Assembly (NCBI RefSeq): GCF_014930365.1
Contig: NZ_JABXWI010000007.1
Coordinates: 124,001 to 188,000 of the forward strand
Source: Streptomyces caniscabiei
GTDB taxonomy: Bacteria; Actinomycetota; Actinomycetes; Streptomycetales; Streptomycetaceae
Reading direction: 5' to 3'
Length of the DNA: 64,000 nucleotides
The translations under genes were made by a program, and so were the position numbers. This document shows, one piece after another, positions 20,138 through 28,912 of this stretch; positions within the stretch are counted from its first letter, which is position 1; each line of letters opens with the position of its first letter. The notes beneath the pieces were generated by a model that was given only the letters and a program-made list of their open reading frames with translations, searched no databases and was not told the origin of the DNA.

Positions 20138-20325
20138 CCGTCGCCTGCGAGGTGAGCTGTCGGGTTCGGGCTGGAGATGCCCTGCCGCGCGCGTCCTTCC
20201 GGCGGTCGCTGTGCGTGCCGCGTCCGCCGGTCGTACCGCGCGTGGCTTCACCCCTAGCCGGTCCGATGGGGGAAATGCCGGACCGGCGCTTACCTGGGTC
20301 CCCCGCTCCTGCCGTGCGTGGATGA
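20138..20325 (-). promoter_or_regulatory. ydaO/yuaA c-di-AMP riboswitch
   Basis: Read on the minus strand the leader contains the family's conserved blocks in order: GGGGGACCCAGGTAAG, a variable GC-paired arm, CTAGGGGTGAAGCCACGCG, another variable arm, then CCCGAACCCGACAGCTCACC and TCGCAGGCG just before the gene. In Streptomyces these elements precede wall-hydrolase genes, as here, and c-di-AMP binding lowers expression. Boundaries are approximate; assignment is by recognition of the consensus, not by a covariance search. Confidence 0.88.
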
Positions 20326-20856
20326 GTGTTGATGGGTGGGGAGTCCGGGCGGCGGCAGGATTCGGCGGTCCGTCCGGACGGGGTGTGAACGTATGCGAGA
20401 GCACACGATCGGAACAAGTCCCGGTTTGGCCGTTAGGTCTAGTTGACCTTGACTTTGGTGTGATTCGGCGGCAATTTCCGATGCGCGCTCCTGGGTCAAC
20501 TTGCCTACCGCAAAGGGAAAGTCGGCGCGGTGGCGAAGGTTTGCGCCGCCCGGCCCGGGTGACCCAACTCACGGGAGGAGTCGGGTGAAGTTCTGGTATG
20601 CGGCAAATCGGTCAACTCGGGCCGGGTGTGCGCGCTCGTCCCCGGGGGTGCCCGGGGGGCCGACGAGGGGCCTCGCGCGGGTGCCGTACGCGCGTCGACC
20701 CGTGGGCGCTCGTGGTGATCGAAAGGTGACCGGATACGCTGACTCGGGTGATGGCAGCGACAGATCGACAAACTGTGTCATCGACCGTGAGAGCGAACCA
20801 GACCGACCGTGTGACCGTGTGACCGTCAGTAGACGTCAGCAGACAGGAGAACCCTC
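20326..20856. other. Divergent intergenic region, LysM leader promoter and polyprenyl synthase promoter
   Basis: No convincing gene is present. It must hold the minus-strand promoter for the riboswitch transcript and the plus-strand promoter for the polyprenyl synthase. A small inverted repeat (AGGTC and GACCT separated by five bases) lies at 20435-20449 in a locally AT-richer patch. The polyprenyl synthase GTG has a clear AGGAGA upstream. I could not assign -35/-10 boxes with confidence. Confidence 0.5.
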
Positions 20857-21867
20857 GTGACCGTCGTCGAGCCGTTTGGGCTGAGCGCGCGGGACCAGGC
20901 TCTCGAAGCCGATGTCCAGGCCGGAATGGCGGCCGTCGAGGAGGGTCTGCTGGAGGCGACCAAGAGCGGGGTCCCCTTCATCCAGGAGGCCGCCCAGCAT
21001 CTGCTGCGCGCGGGCGGCAAGCGGTTCCGCCCGCTGCTGGTGATGCTCGCGGCACAGTTCGGCGACCCGTACGCGCCGGGTGTCGTGCCCTCGGCGGTCG
21101 TGGTCGAGCTGACCCACCTGGCCACGCTGTACCACGACGACGTGATGGACGAGGCCGAGGTGCGCCGGGGCGTGCCGAGCGCCAACGCCCGCTGGGACAA
21201 CTCCCTCGCCGTCCTCACCGGCGACTTCCTCTTCGCCCGCGCCTCCCACGTCCTCGCCGACCTCGGCCCCGACGCCGTCCGCATCCAGGCCGAGGCCTTC
21301 GAGCGGCTGGTCACCGGACAGATCCTGGAGACCGCCGGGCCGCGCGACGGACGCGACCCGATCGAGCACTACCTCGACGTGCTGGGCGGCAAGACCGGCT
21401 CGCTGGTCGCGGTCGCCGGACGGCTCGGCGCGCTGATGGCCGGCGCCGACGAGACCGTGGTCGACGTGCTGACCCAGTACGGCGAACGGCTCGGCGTCGC
21501 CTTCCAGCTCGCCGACGACGTCCTCGACATCGCCTCCGACTCGCACGAGTCCGGCAAGACCCCCGGCACGGACCTGCGCGAGGGTGTGCCGACCATGCCG
21601 GTGCTGCGGCTGCGCGAGCGGGCGGGCCGGCTGGGGCTGGCGGACGACATCGCCCTGTGCGAGCTGCTCGACTCCGACCTCACCGACGACGCCCGGCACG
21701 CCGAGGCCCTGGCCCGGCTCCGCGTCCACCCCGCCCTGGAGCAGGCCCGCCGCGACACCATCCGCTACGCGGAGGAGGCCCGCGCCGTCCTGGCCCCCCT
21801 CCCGGAGTGCGACGCGAAGGCGGCGCTGGTGGAGCTGTGCGACGCCGTGGTGCACCGCGCCGGATAG
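20857..21867 (+). CDS. Long-chain polyprenyl diphosphate synthase (menaquinone side chain)
   Basis: Trans-prenyltransferase that condenses isopentenyl diphosphate units to a long polyprenyl diphosphate, most likely for menaquinone. It has 336 residues. The first Asp-rich motif is D94-D95-V-M-D98 (YHDDVMDEAEVRRG) and the second is D220-D221-V-L-D224 (LADDVLD). GGKRFRPLLV near residue 55 binds the substrate phosphate. The family is close to heptaprenyl/octaprenyl synthases. The quinone product is the electron acceptor of the nuo complexes encoded at both ends of the window, although the gene is not in either operon. Exact chain length cannot be read from the sequence. Confidence 0.93.
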   Translation: MTVVEPFGLSARDQALEADVQAGMAAVEEGLLEATKSGVPFIQEAAQHLLRAGGKRFRPLLVMLAAQFGDPYAPGVVPSAVVVELTHLATLYHDDVMDEAEVRRGVPSANARWDNSLAVLTGDFLFARASHVLADLGPDAVRIQAEAFERLVTGQILETAGPRDGRDPIEHYLDVLGGKTGSLVAVAGRLGALMAGADETVVDVLTQYGERLGVAFQLADDVLDIASDSHESGKTPGTDLREGVPTMPVLRLRERAGRLGLADDIALCELLDSDLTDDARHAEALARLRVHPALEQARRDTIRYAEEARAVLAPLPECDAKAALVELCDAVVHRAG

Positions 21868-21898
21868 CCACCGGAGAGGGCACCGGGGACCGGTCGTC

Positions 21899-21934
21899 GG
21901 CGGCGTCCCCTACGGGTCGTGGGGAGGCGCCGCC
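21899..21934 (+). terminator. Hairpin terminator after polyprenyl synthase
   Basis: GGCGGCGTCCCC pairs with GGGGAGGCGCCGCC with a two-base bulge and a ten-base loop, starting 32 bases after the stop. A short direct repeat (ATGTCATCCC) follows twice at 21940-21970. Confidence 0.6.
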
Positions 21935-22113
21935 TCGTCATGTCATCCCTGACGGCTGCCATGTCATCCCGTAGCAGTACGCGGAGTTGAGCCCGGAGTC
22001 TGACGATTCCCTCCGGCCGATTTGGTCAGATGGGTATCACCACTCCTCACCGATTCGGGTGAGAATGGCGGCTCCGACCAGACGCCGCCGCCGACGACGG
22101 AGGTAAGGCACAC

Positions 22114-23469
22114 ATGGCACCGTACGAAACCGACGACAGCGCCCGGTCCGGTGACGCGGCCGCGCTCGCGGCCGAGGCCGAGGAGGCGCGCTCGGCACGG
22201 CGACGCAAGGCCGCGCGGTACGTCGTCCCGGTCACCGTGCTGGGCGTGGCCGCCGCGACCATCGGGCTCGTCCCGGCCTTCGCCGGCTCCGGTGACCCCG
22301 ATCTGCCGAAGATCAGCGCGCAGGAACTCATCGAGAAGATCGCCGCGTCGGACGTCCAGCAGGTGTCCGGCACGGTGAAGATCACCACGGACCTGGGTCT
22401 GCCCGACCTGGGCGGTCTGGCGGACAGCCTGGGAGCGCAGGCCGCGCCCGGCGGCGACGGCGGTTCCACCGCGGACCCCTCCGCCAAGCTGCTCGAACTG
22501 GCCACCGGCACCCACACGTTGCGCATCGCCGCCGACGGCCCCGACAAGCAGAAGCTGTCGCTGCTGGACGAGGCGGCCGAGTACAGCGTCATCCACAACG
22601 GCGACGACCTGTGGGCGTACGACAGCGCCTCGAACGAGGTCTACCACGCGACCGAAGCCGGCCCGGAGGGCGAGAGCGCGGGCAAGGGCGGCAAGGACGT
22701 CCCGGACACCGCCGAGGACGTGCCCGCCACGCCTCAGCAGCTCGCCGAGGAGGCCCTGAAGGCGGTCGACGACACCACGTCCGTGACCGTCGACGGGACC
22801 GCGCAGGTCGCCGGGCGGGACGCGTACAAGCTGGTCGTCAAGCCCAAGCAGTCCGGTTCCACGGTCGGGGCGATCTCCATCGCCGTCGACGCCAAGACGG
22901 GGCTGCCGCTGAAGTTCACCCTCACCCCGGCGAGCGGCGGCGCGGCCGTCGTCGACGCGGGCTTCACGAAGGTCGACTTCGGCAAGCCGAGCGCCTCGAC
23001 GTTCGACTTCACCCCGCCGAAGGGCGCGAAGGTCACCGAGGCCGAAGAGGCCGAGAAGGCGGGCGGCCACGAGTCCGGCTCCGGCGACTCGGTCTTCGGG
23101 GAGCCCGGCAAGAACGGCGAGTTCAAGGGCGGCGAGAACCGCAAGGACTCCGTGGGCCCCAAGGGCTCCGAGGAGGAGTTCGCGAGCGGGCTCGACGGGC
23201 TGAAGATGATCGGCGAGGGCTGGAGCACCATCGCCGTGATCGACGGCGGGTCCGAGGGCGGCCTGCCCACCGGTGGCGGCGAGTCGTCCGGCGACGCCCG
23301 GGTCGACGGCTTCCTGAACTCCCTCGGCGACCAGGTCAAGGGCGAGTTCGGCTCGGGTACGGTCTTCAAGACCCGGCTGATCAACGTCCTCTTCACCGAC
23401 GACGGCACGGTGTACGCGGGCGCCGTCACCAAGGACGCCCTGGTGAAGGCGGCCGACGCGGCGAAGTAG
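22114..23469 (+). CDS. LolA-like/DUF2092-type membrane-anchored or secreted protein
   Basis: Exported protein of 451 residues. A cytoplasmic 33-residue N-terminus (ARSARRRKAARYV) leads into one hydrophobic segment (VVPVTVLGVAAATIGLVPAF). The extracytoplasmic part has a LolA/outer-membrane-carrier-like beta fold: VQQVSGTVKITTDLGLPDL, then repeated strands HTLRIAADGPDKQKLSLLD and YSVIHNGDDLWAYDSASNEV. A Gly/Glu/Ser-rich insertion (about 305-350) and a second conserved part ending GTVYAGAVTKDALVKAADA follow. The LolA fold handles lipids or lipoproteins, but no function is established for the actinobacterial form. It precedes an ABC exporter by 240 bp and may be co-regulated with it. Confidence 0.75.
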   Translation: MAPYETDDSARSGDAAALAAEAEEARSARRRKAARYVVPVTVLGVAAATIGLVPAFAGSGDPDLPKISAQELIEKIAASDVQQVSGTVKITTDLGLPDLGGLADSLGAQAAPGGDGGSTADPSAKLLELATGTHTLRIAADGPDKQKLSLLDEAAEYSVIHNGDDLWAYDSASNEVYHATEAGPEGESAGKGGKDVPDTAEDVPATPQQLAEEALKAVDDTTSVTVDGTAQVAGRDAYKLVVKPKQSGSTVGAISIAVDAKTGLPLKFTLTPASGGAAVVDAGFTKVDFGKPSASTFDFTPPKGAKVTEAEEAEKAGGHESGSGDSVFGEPGKNGEFKGGENRKDSVGPKGSEEEFASGLDGLKMIGEGWSTIAVIDGGSEGGLPTGGGESSGDARVDGFLNSLGDQVKGEFGSGTVFKTRLINVLFTDDGTVYAGAVTKDALVKAADAAK

Positions 23470-23499
23470 GGCGCCGGTTCGCCGAGCCGGGCGGTGAGA

Positions 23500-23680
23500 C
23501 AGCGCCGCCTGGCCGGTGGGCCGGGGCGGTGGAGCGGTGACGCCGGTCTCGGCGGATCGGGCGGCGCGGCAGTTGCCGCCCGGCCGGTGGGTCGGGGCGG
23601 TGAAGTAGCGACGTCCGGCTGTGGGCCGGGACATGGAGTTGAGGCGTCCGGCTGTGGGCCGGGACGGCCGGCCCGCCGTC
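23500..23680. repeat. Degenerate tandem GC-rich repeats upstream of the ABC exporter
   Basis: The sequence GTCCGGCTGTGGGCCGGGAC occurs twice, about 32 bases apart, and GGCCGGTGGG(C/T)CGGGGCGGTG occurs twice upstream of these. Each contains a short self-complementary CCGG core. They fill most of the gap before the exporter ATG and may have arisen by slippage. Confidence 0.6.
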
Positions 23681-23710
23681 CCGGCCCATCGGCCGTACCC
23701 GAGGGGAGCC

Positions 23711-24658
23711 ATGAGCGACGCAGCCATCCACACCCAGGGGCTGACCAAGACCTTCCGCGGCGGACAGGTGGCCGTCGACCACCTGGAACTGACCGTGCCC
23801 GGCGGCAGCGTCTTCGGCTTCCTCGGCCCGAACGGCTCGGGCAAGACCACCACCATCCGCATGCTGATGGGCCTGATCGAACCGACCTCGGGCACGGCCG
23901 AGGTCCTCGGCCGGCCCATGCCGCGCTCCGCCCGGAGCGTCCTCCCGCACGTCGGCGCGCTCATCGAGGGGCCCGCTCTCTACGGGTTCCTCTCCGGCCG
24001 CGACAACCTGCTCCGCTACGACTCCGCCGACCCGACCGCCGACCCGCGCACCCGGCGTACGCGGGTCGCGGCCGCCCTCGACCGGGTGGGGCTCGTGGCC
24101 GCCGCCGGCAAGAAGGCGAAGGCGTACTCGCTGGGCATGAAACAGCGGCTGGGCCTCGCGGCGGCCCTGCTCCAGCCGCGCCGGCTCCTCGTCCTCGACG
24201 AACCGACGAACGGGCTCGACCCGCAGGGGATGCGTGAGATCCGCACCCTGGTACGGGAGTTGGCGTCCGACGGCACCACCGTCTTCCTCTCCTCCCACCT
24301 CCTCGACGAGATCGAGCAGGTGTGCACCCATGCCGCCGTCATGGCCCGCGGCAGGCTCGTCACCCAGGGCCCGGTGGCCGAACTGGCCGCCGGCGCACGC
24401 GGTCGCCTGGTCGTCACCACCCCGGACACGGCGGACGCGGTCCGGGTGCTCAAGGAGCAGGGAATCTCCGACGTGATCGTGGACGAGGACGGAGCCCGGG
24501 TGACCGCGGAACCGCCCCCGCCCGACCGCGACCTCGCCGAACTGAACACCGCACTGGTCACCGCGGGCGTCCGCGTCCGCGGCTTCGCCCTCGAACGCGC
24601 CTCCCTGGAGGACGCGTTCGTGGCACTCACGGGGGAGGGTTTCGATGTCGCGGGCTGA
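23711..24658 (+). CDS. ABC-2 exporter ATP-binding protein
   Basis: ATPase of an ABC-2 (drug, lipid or polysaccharide) exporter, 315 residues from the ATG behind GAGGGGAG. Walker A is GPNGSGKTT, the signature YSLGMKQRLGLAAALLQPR, Walker B LLVLDEPTNGLD, with the switch histidine in SSHLLDEIEQVC. The C-terminal 90 residues are the extra domain common in DrrA/BcrA-like ATPases. Its end overlaps the permease start by 14 bases, so the two are coupled. The substrate is unknown. Confidence 0.93.
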   Translation: MSDAAIHTQGLTKTFRGGQVAVDHLELTVPGGSVFGFLGPNGSGKTTTIRMLMGLIEPTSGTAEVLGRPMPRSARSVLPHVGALIEGPALYGFLSGRDNLLRYDSADPTADPRTRRTRVAAALDRVGLVAAAGKKAKAYSLGMKQRLGLAAALLQPRRLLVLDEPTNGLDPQGMREIRTLVRELASDGTTVFLSSHLLDEIEQVCTHAAVMARGRLVTQGPVAELAAGARGRLVVTTPDTADAVRVLKEQGISDVIVDEDGARVTAEPPPPDRDLAELNTALVTAGVRVRGFALERASLEDAFVALTGEGFDVAG

Positions 24659-25610
24659 CACACCCGGCGCGCAGGCCACGCCGGAGGGAGCCCTGTCGGA
24701 GGCTCCCGCGCACCCGGCCGCCCCCACGCCGGCCGCCCCCGTCCGTACGCCGGGCCTCCTGTGGACCTTCGGGCTGTTCCGCAGCGAGTTGGTGACGACC
24801 TTCCGGCGGTGGCGGACCCTCGCGCTGCTGGGCGTGCTCGCGGCGGTACCGGTCCTCGTGGGGATCGCGGTGCGGATCGAGACGGGTGACGGATCGTCGA
24901 TGGGCGGCGGGCCGGACGGAGGGGGCGGCGGCGGTGGCGGGCCCGCGTTCATCGCGCAGATCACCAACAACGGTCTGTTCCTGGTGTTCACGGCGCTGGC
25001 GGCGACGCTCCCCTTCTTCCTGCCGATGGCCGTCGGCGTGATCGCCGGGGACGCGATCGCGGGCGAGGCGAACGCCGGCACCCTGCGCTATCTGCTGGTC
25101 TCGCCCGCCGGCCGGACCCGGCTGCTGCTCACCAAGTACGCGACGACCATGACGTTCTGCCTGGTCGCGACCCTGGTCGTGGCGGCTTCCGCGTTGGCGG
25201 TCGGGGCGCTGCTGTTCCCGCTCGGGGACCTGACGACGATCTCCGGGACGCGGATCAGTTTCGCCGAGGGCCTGCTGCGGGCCCTGCTGATCGCGCTGGC
25301 GGTGGCCGCGTCACTGATCGGGGTGGCGGCCCTCGGGCTGTTCGTCTCCACCCTCACCGACAGCGGGATCGCCGCGATGGCCACCACGGTCGGGCTGCTC
25401 ATCACCGTCCAGATCCTCGACCAGATCCCCCAGCTCGACGCCCTCCACCCGTACTTCTTCTCCCACTACTGGCTCTCCTTCGCCGACCTCATGCGCGAGC
25501 CGGTCTACTGGGACGACCTCCAGCGCAACCTCGGCCTCCAGGCCGTGTACGCGGCGGTGTTCGGCTCGGCGGCGTGGGCGAGGTTCACGGCGAAGGACAT
25601 CACCGCCTGA
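24645..25610 (+). CDS. ABC-2 type permease
   Basis: Membrane partner of the preceding ATPase, 321 residues. An Ala/Pro-rich cytoplasmic N-terminus leads to a first helix (LALLGVLAAVPVLVGIAV), a Gly-rich loop, and five more helices. GEANAGTLRYLLVSPAGRTR is the conserved cytoplasmic coupling helix region of ABC-2 permeases. It uses an ATG inside the ATPase gene. The closest known arrangement is the BcrA/DrrAB-like exporter pair. Confidence 0.9.
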   Translation: MSRADTPGAQATPEGALSEAPAHPAAPTPAAPVRTPGLLWTFGLFRSELVTTFRRWRTLALLGVLAAVPVLVGIAVRIETGDGSSMGGGPDGGGGGGGGPAFIAQITNNGLFLVFTALAATLPFFLPMAVGVIAGDAIAGEANAGTLRYLLVSPAGRTRLLLTKYATTMTFCLVATLVVAASALAVGALLFPLGDLTTISGTRISFAEGLLRALLIALAVAASLIGVAALGLFVSTLTDSGIAAMATTVGLLITVQILDQIPQLDALHPYFFSHYWLSFADLMREPVYWDDLQRNLGLQAVYAAVFGSAAWARFTAKDITA

Positions 25611-25685
25611 CGCGACTCAGGCGGCGGACTCCTCAGAACTCCGGTGGGGGAGTCACCGGTGGGGGCGCCTTCCGGTGGAGGAGAG

Positions 25686-26255
25686 TCAGGGAGAGGCCGC
25701 GCCAGGGGTGCTGTCACCGGAGGCGGGCGAGGGCGGTTCCAGAAGCAGGGCCATCACCCCGACGAGGGTCGCGCCGCTGACGATCTCCCGGCGGGCGATC
25801 ATGCCGGGGATCGCGGTGAGCGGGATCCACTCCACCCGGTCGGACTCGTTGAGTTCCGTCGGCGCGCCGATCCGCCGGGCGTCGTCCGTACGGAAGACGA
25901 AGTGCTGGGTGTCGGTGATGCCGGCCGCCGGCTGTGCGTACACCAGTTCCCGCAGCGACCCCGGCCGCCACCCCGTCTCCTCCTCCAGCTCCCGCGCCGC
26001 CGCCTCCTCGGGCGACTCCCCGTCCTCGACCAGGCCCATGGGCAGCTCCCACGCCCAGGTGTCCGTGACGAAGCGGTGGCGCCACATCATCAGGACCCGG
26101 CGCCGGTCGTCGACGGCCGCCGTGACCGCGAGGTCCCGCAGCCGGACGACGTGGTGGTCGCCGCGCGTCCCGTCGGGCCGCTCGACGTCCAGCGACCGCA
26201 GCCGCACCCAGGGGGTGTCGTGGATCGTGCGTTCACCGTGGACGGTCCATCTCAT
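25686..26255 (-). CDS. NUDIX hydrolase
   Basis: Pyrophosphohydrolase of 189 residues. The NUDIX box is complete: G-(x5)-E-(x7)-REL-(x)-EE-(x)-G within GLVEDGESPEEAAARELEEE plus TGW. The upstream VRLRDLAVTAAVDDRRRVLM strand and the ADP-ribose-pyrophosphatase-like length suggest an ADP-sugar or nucleotide-sugar substrate. The ATG overlaps the amidase stop (ATGA), giving a two-gene operon. The open frame continues upstream in the amidase shadow and is not coding. Confidence 0.93.
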   Translation of the reverse strand: MRWTVHGERTIHDTPWVRLRSLDVERPDGTRGDHHVVRLRDLAVTAAVDDRRRVLMMWRHRFVTDTWAWELPMGLVEDGESPEEAAARELEEETGWRPGSLRELVYAQPAAGITDTQHFVFRTDDARRIGAPTELNESDRVEWIPLTAIPGMIARREIVSGATLVGVMALLLEPPSPASGDSTPGAASP

Positions 26256-27550
26256 GCCGGGTCCTCGCTCTCTGGTTCGCGGTGCGTCCGGGCGGCCTCG
26301 GCGGCGCACGCGGTACGCAGGAGCGCCGCCTCCTCGCCGTGCCGGGCCACCAGTTGGAGGCCGACCGGGCAGCCGTCGGCGTCGAAGCCGGCCGGGACGC
26401 TCAGGGCCGGGTGGCCACTGAGGTTGAACGCCCAGGTGAGCGCCGTGGAGTAGCGCTCGCCCGGCCCGTCGTGGCCGTGCGGGGCGTTGGGCGTGGTGGG
26501 GGTCAGGATCAGGTCGGCCTCGGCGAAGAGCGCGGCGAGCCGCCGGTCGTTCCCGGCGCGGAGTTCCCTGGCCGCCCGCACGGCCGCCGGGTCGGCGTCC
26601 GGGGCCCCGCGGAGGGCGAGCCAGGCCGCTGCCGGGTCCTCCAGGCGTACGGGGTCGTCCTGGCGCCGGTGCCGTACGAGCCGTACGAGCCCCGTGTCTT
26701 CGAGGCGGAGCGCGGCGGCACGGGCGATCGAGGCGGGCTCGGCGTCGGTGTCGGCGAAACCGAGGTCGGCCGACCAGACAGCGGTGAGGGGAGGGCGTGG
26801 GCCCTCGCTCGTCTCGCCTCCCTCGCCCGCCACGCACCGCCAGTACGCCGCCGCGTCCGAGGCGTGGCTGGTGAGGACGCCGGCCGCCGCGAGGCCCGTG
26901 CGGTCGGCGGACGGCAGCCGCCCGTTGGTGGTCTTCAGGCCGACGACACCGCACCACGCAGCCGGGATCCGCACCGACCCGGCGCCGTCCGTCCCGGTCG
27001 CCATCGGTACGAGGCCCGCCGCCACCGCCGCCGCGGACCCGGCGGAGGAGCCGCCCGGCGTCCGGTCCGCACGCCAGGGGTTGACGGTCCGGCCGTGGGC
27101 TCCGAGCCCCCAGGTCTGCCAGGGGGTGCCGCGGCCGGGCACCGAGGTCGCGCCCACGGGGACGCACCCGGCGGCGACCAGCGCGCGTGCCGCCGCCGTA
27201 CGGAGTCCGGTCCGCCCCTTCACCCCGATCGGCACCCCGGCCAACGGCAACCACTCGCCCGCCGCGACCCGCGCGTCCACGTCCCCGGCCCGCCGCAGGG
27301 CCTCCTCCGCCCACACCTCCACGAACGCGCACAGCGTCGGCTCGGCCCGCTCGATACGCACGAGCGCGGCCGCGACGACATCAACGGCCCGCACCTCACC
27401 GGCCCGCACCCCGGCGGCGACCCGCACGGCGGAGAGGGAAGGGAGCCCGCCGGGCGGGAGTGGCGTCGCGGGGAGGGGGGTGGGGGGAGTGGGCGTAAGG
27501 GCATCCGGGTGCGGTGGTGAATCCGGGTGTCGTGGGGTGCGCGGTTCCAT
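26252..27550 (-). CDS. Amidase-signature-family hydrolase
   Basis: Ser-cisSer-Lys amidase, 432 residues. The signature region reads PGGSSAGSAAAVAAGLVPMA then TGTDGAGSVRIPAAWCGVVG, containing both catalytic serines. The lysine is in GVPIGVKGRTGL. The segment between lysine and signature is somewhat short. The first 35 residues are Pro/Thr-rich and the natural start may be further in. It is followed by an overlapping NUDIX gene. Members hydrolyse varied amides, so no substrate is proposed. Confidence 0.88.
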   Translation of the reverse strand: MEPRTPRHPDSPPHPDALTPTPPTPLPATPLPPGGLPSLSAVRVAAGVRAGEVRAVDVVAAALVRIERAEPTLCAFVEVWAEEALRRAGDVDARVAAGEWLPLAGVPIGVKGRTGLRTAAARALVAAGCVPVGATSVPGRGTPWQTWGLGAHGRTVNPWRADRTPGGSSAGSAAAVAAGLVPMATGTDGAGSVRIPAAWCGVVGLKTTNGRLPSADRTGLAAAGVLTSHASDAAAYWRCVAGEGGETSEGPRPPLTAVWSADLGFADTDAEPASIARAAALRLEDTGLVRLVRHRRQDDPVRLEDPAAAWLALRGAPDADPAAVRAARELRAGNDRRLAALFAEADLILTPTTPNAPHGHDGPGERYSTALTWAFNLSGHPALSVPAGFDADGCPVGLQLVARHGEEAALLRTACAAEAARTHREPESEDPA

Positions 27551-27609
27551 GGTCTTCCGGGGGCGTCGGTGGGCTGACGGGGGCTCTCGGGCGTCCTCGC
27601 GGTCCGCTC

Positions 27610-28905
27610 TCAGCGGCTCGGTCCGCCCGGTCCGCCCGGTCCGCCCGGTGTCGGCGGCAGCTGCGGCTTCGGTGGTGCGGGGGCGTGGGGGCGGGACGGC
27701 GCCGGTGTGGGTCCTGTGGTGCCGGGGGTGACCCCGCCGGCCCCGCCGACCCCTCCGCTCATCCCGCCGGTACGGCGCTTCGCCGCGTCCGCGACCGGAT
27801 TGCCGGTGGCCTGGCCCTGCTGCCCCGGCACCCCAGGTACCCCCGGACCGGTCGACGACCGCTGCCCGGCCGCCGCCTGGAGACTCGCCGGTCCCTGCCC
27901 GGGCCCGGGCCCGGGCTGCTGCCCCGCCTCCCGCGCGCGCCCCTCCTCCGCCCCCGGTGGCGTCGACGCGGCCCGCGTCGAGGCCATCGCGGCCCGTGCC
28001 CCCTCCGGCGCCTGCTGGGCGGCGAGTTGTTCCTTCGTCAGGTAGGGGCGTGGCTCGACGTGCCAGGACGGCGCGTTCGGGTCCACCTCGCGGCGCACGA
28101 CGCGCTCCATGAGGGTGGCCATCTCGACCGGGCCGATGCCCCCGGGCACCGGCGTGAGGTGCTGCGGGATGTCGTACGCCGCCTGCTGGACGTCACCCCG
28201 CACGGTGCCGTCCGCCTGCGGGACGAACCCGGAGTCGACGACGAGCCGGTGATGGGGCCGCAGGTGGTCGGGGCCGAGGATGCCGGGGCTGCCGGTGACG
28301 GAGACGACGATGTCGGCGTCACGTACCCGCCCCAGGTCGTCCCCGGCGTCGAGCTCCATCAGCCGGTGCCCCTGCTCGCGCAGGGTGCCGACGACGCCCT
28401 GCCCGACGAACCCCCTGCTGCCGACGACCGCGATCACCGGGTCGTCCTGGGCGAACGGCTCCACGACCCGGCAGATCCCCTCGGCCGTGGCGCACGCGGT
28501 GTACGGGGAACGGCCCTTGGTGAGCGCGTCGATGTCCTTGGCGGGATCCATGCGCTGCACCAGCGGCTGGAGTTCGGCAGGCGGCGGGAACTGCACGATG
28601 ATCGCCCGGGTCGCCGGATCCTGGTTGGCCTGCTCCAGCACCGCCGCGAACTGCGCACGCGTCGTGCCGGGCGGCATCACCACGTGGTTCGCCTCGAAGC
28701 CCAGGTGCTCGAAGCTCTTCACCTTCTGCTCGGCGGAGACCTTCGACGCCTCCAGCTTCGCCTTCCACTCGGGCGGATCGTTCTCCGCGGGCTGGAAGCG
28801 GATGATCGTCACCCGCTGTCCCGTCGGGGCCACGGCGTCCCGGTAGGGGGCGTACAGGTCCTTGGCCTGCCGCAGTACGTCCCGTCCCGATACCTGCTCG
28901 GTCAT
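27610..28905 (-). CDS. FolD-like methylenetetrahydrofolate dehydrogenase/cyclohydrolase with long disordered tail
   Basis: The N-terminal 275 residues match FolD: a K-x-K segment in AEQKVKSFEHLGF corresponding to the catalytic lysine region, AIIVQFPPPAELQ, PAKDIDALTKG, the NADP-site VVGSRGFVGQGV and the hallmark PVPGGIGPVEMATLM. FolD normally ends near residue 285. Here about 150 further residues are Pro/Gly/Gln/Ala-rich (GPGPGQGP, GVPGVPGQQG). It is the last gene of the minus-strand arm of the secretion locus, seven bases after the preceding stop. Whether it makes folate intermediates or has been co-opted by the secretion machine is unclear. It is divergent enough that a housekeeping folD elsewhere is likely. 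Confidence 0.8.
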   Translation of the reverse strand: MTEQVSGRDVLRQAKDLYAPYRDAVAPTGQRVTIIRFQPAENDPPEWKAKLEASKVSAEQKVKSFEHLGFEANHVVMPPGTTRAQFAAVLEQANQDPATRAIIVQFPPPAELQPLVQRMDPAKDIDALTKGRSPYTACATAEGICRVVEPFAQDDPVIAVVGSRGFVGQGVVGTLREQGHRLMELDAGDDLGRVRDADIVVSVTGSPGILGPDHLRPHHRLVVDSGFVPQADGTVRGDVQQAAYDIPQHLTPVPGGIGPVEMATLMERVVRREVDPNAPSWHVEPRPYLTKEQLAAQQAPEGARAAMASTRAASTPPGAEEGRAREAGQQPGPGPGQGPASLQAAAGQRSSTGPGVPGVPGQQGQATGNPVADAAKRRTGGMSGGVGGAGGVTPGTTGPTPAPSRPHAPAPPKPQLPPTPGGPGGPGGPSR

Positions 28906-28912
28906 CGTCGGC

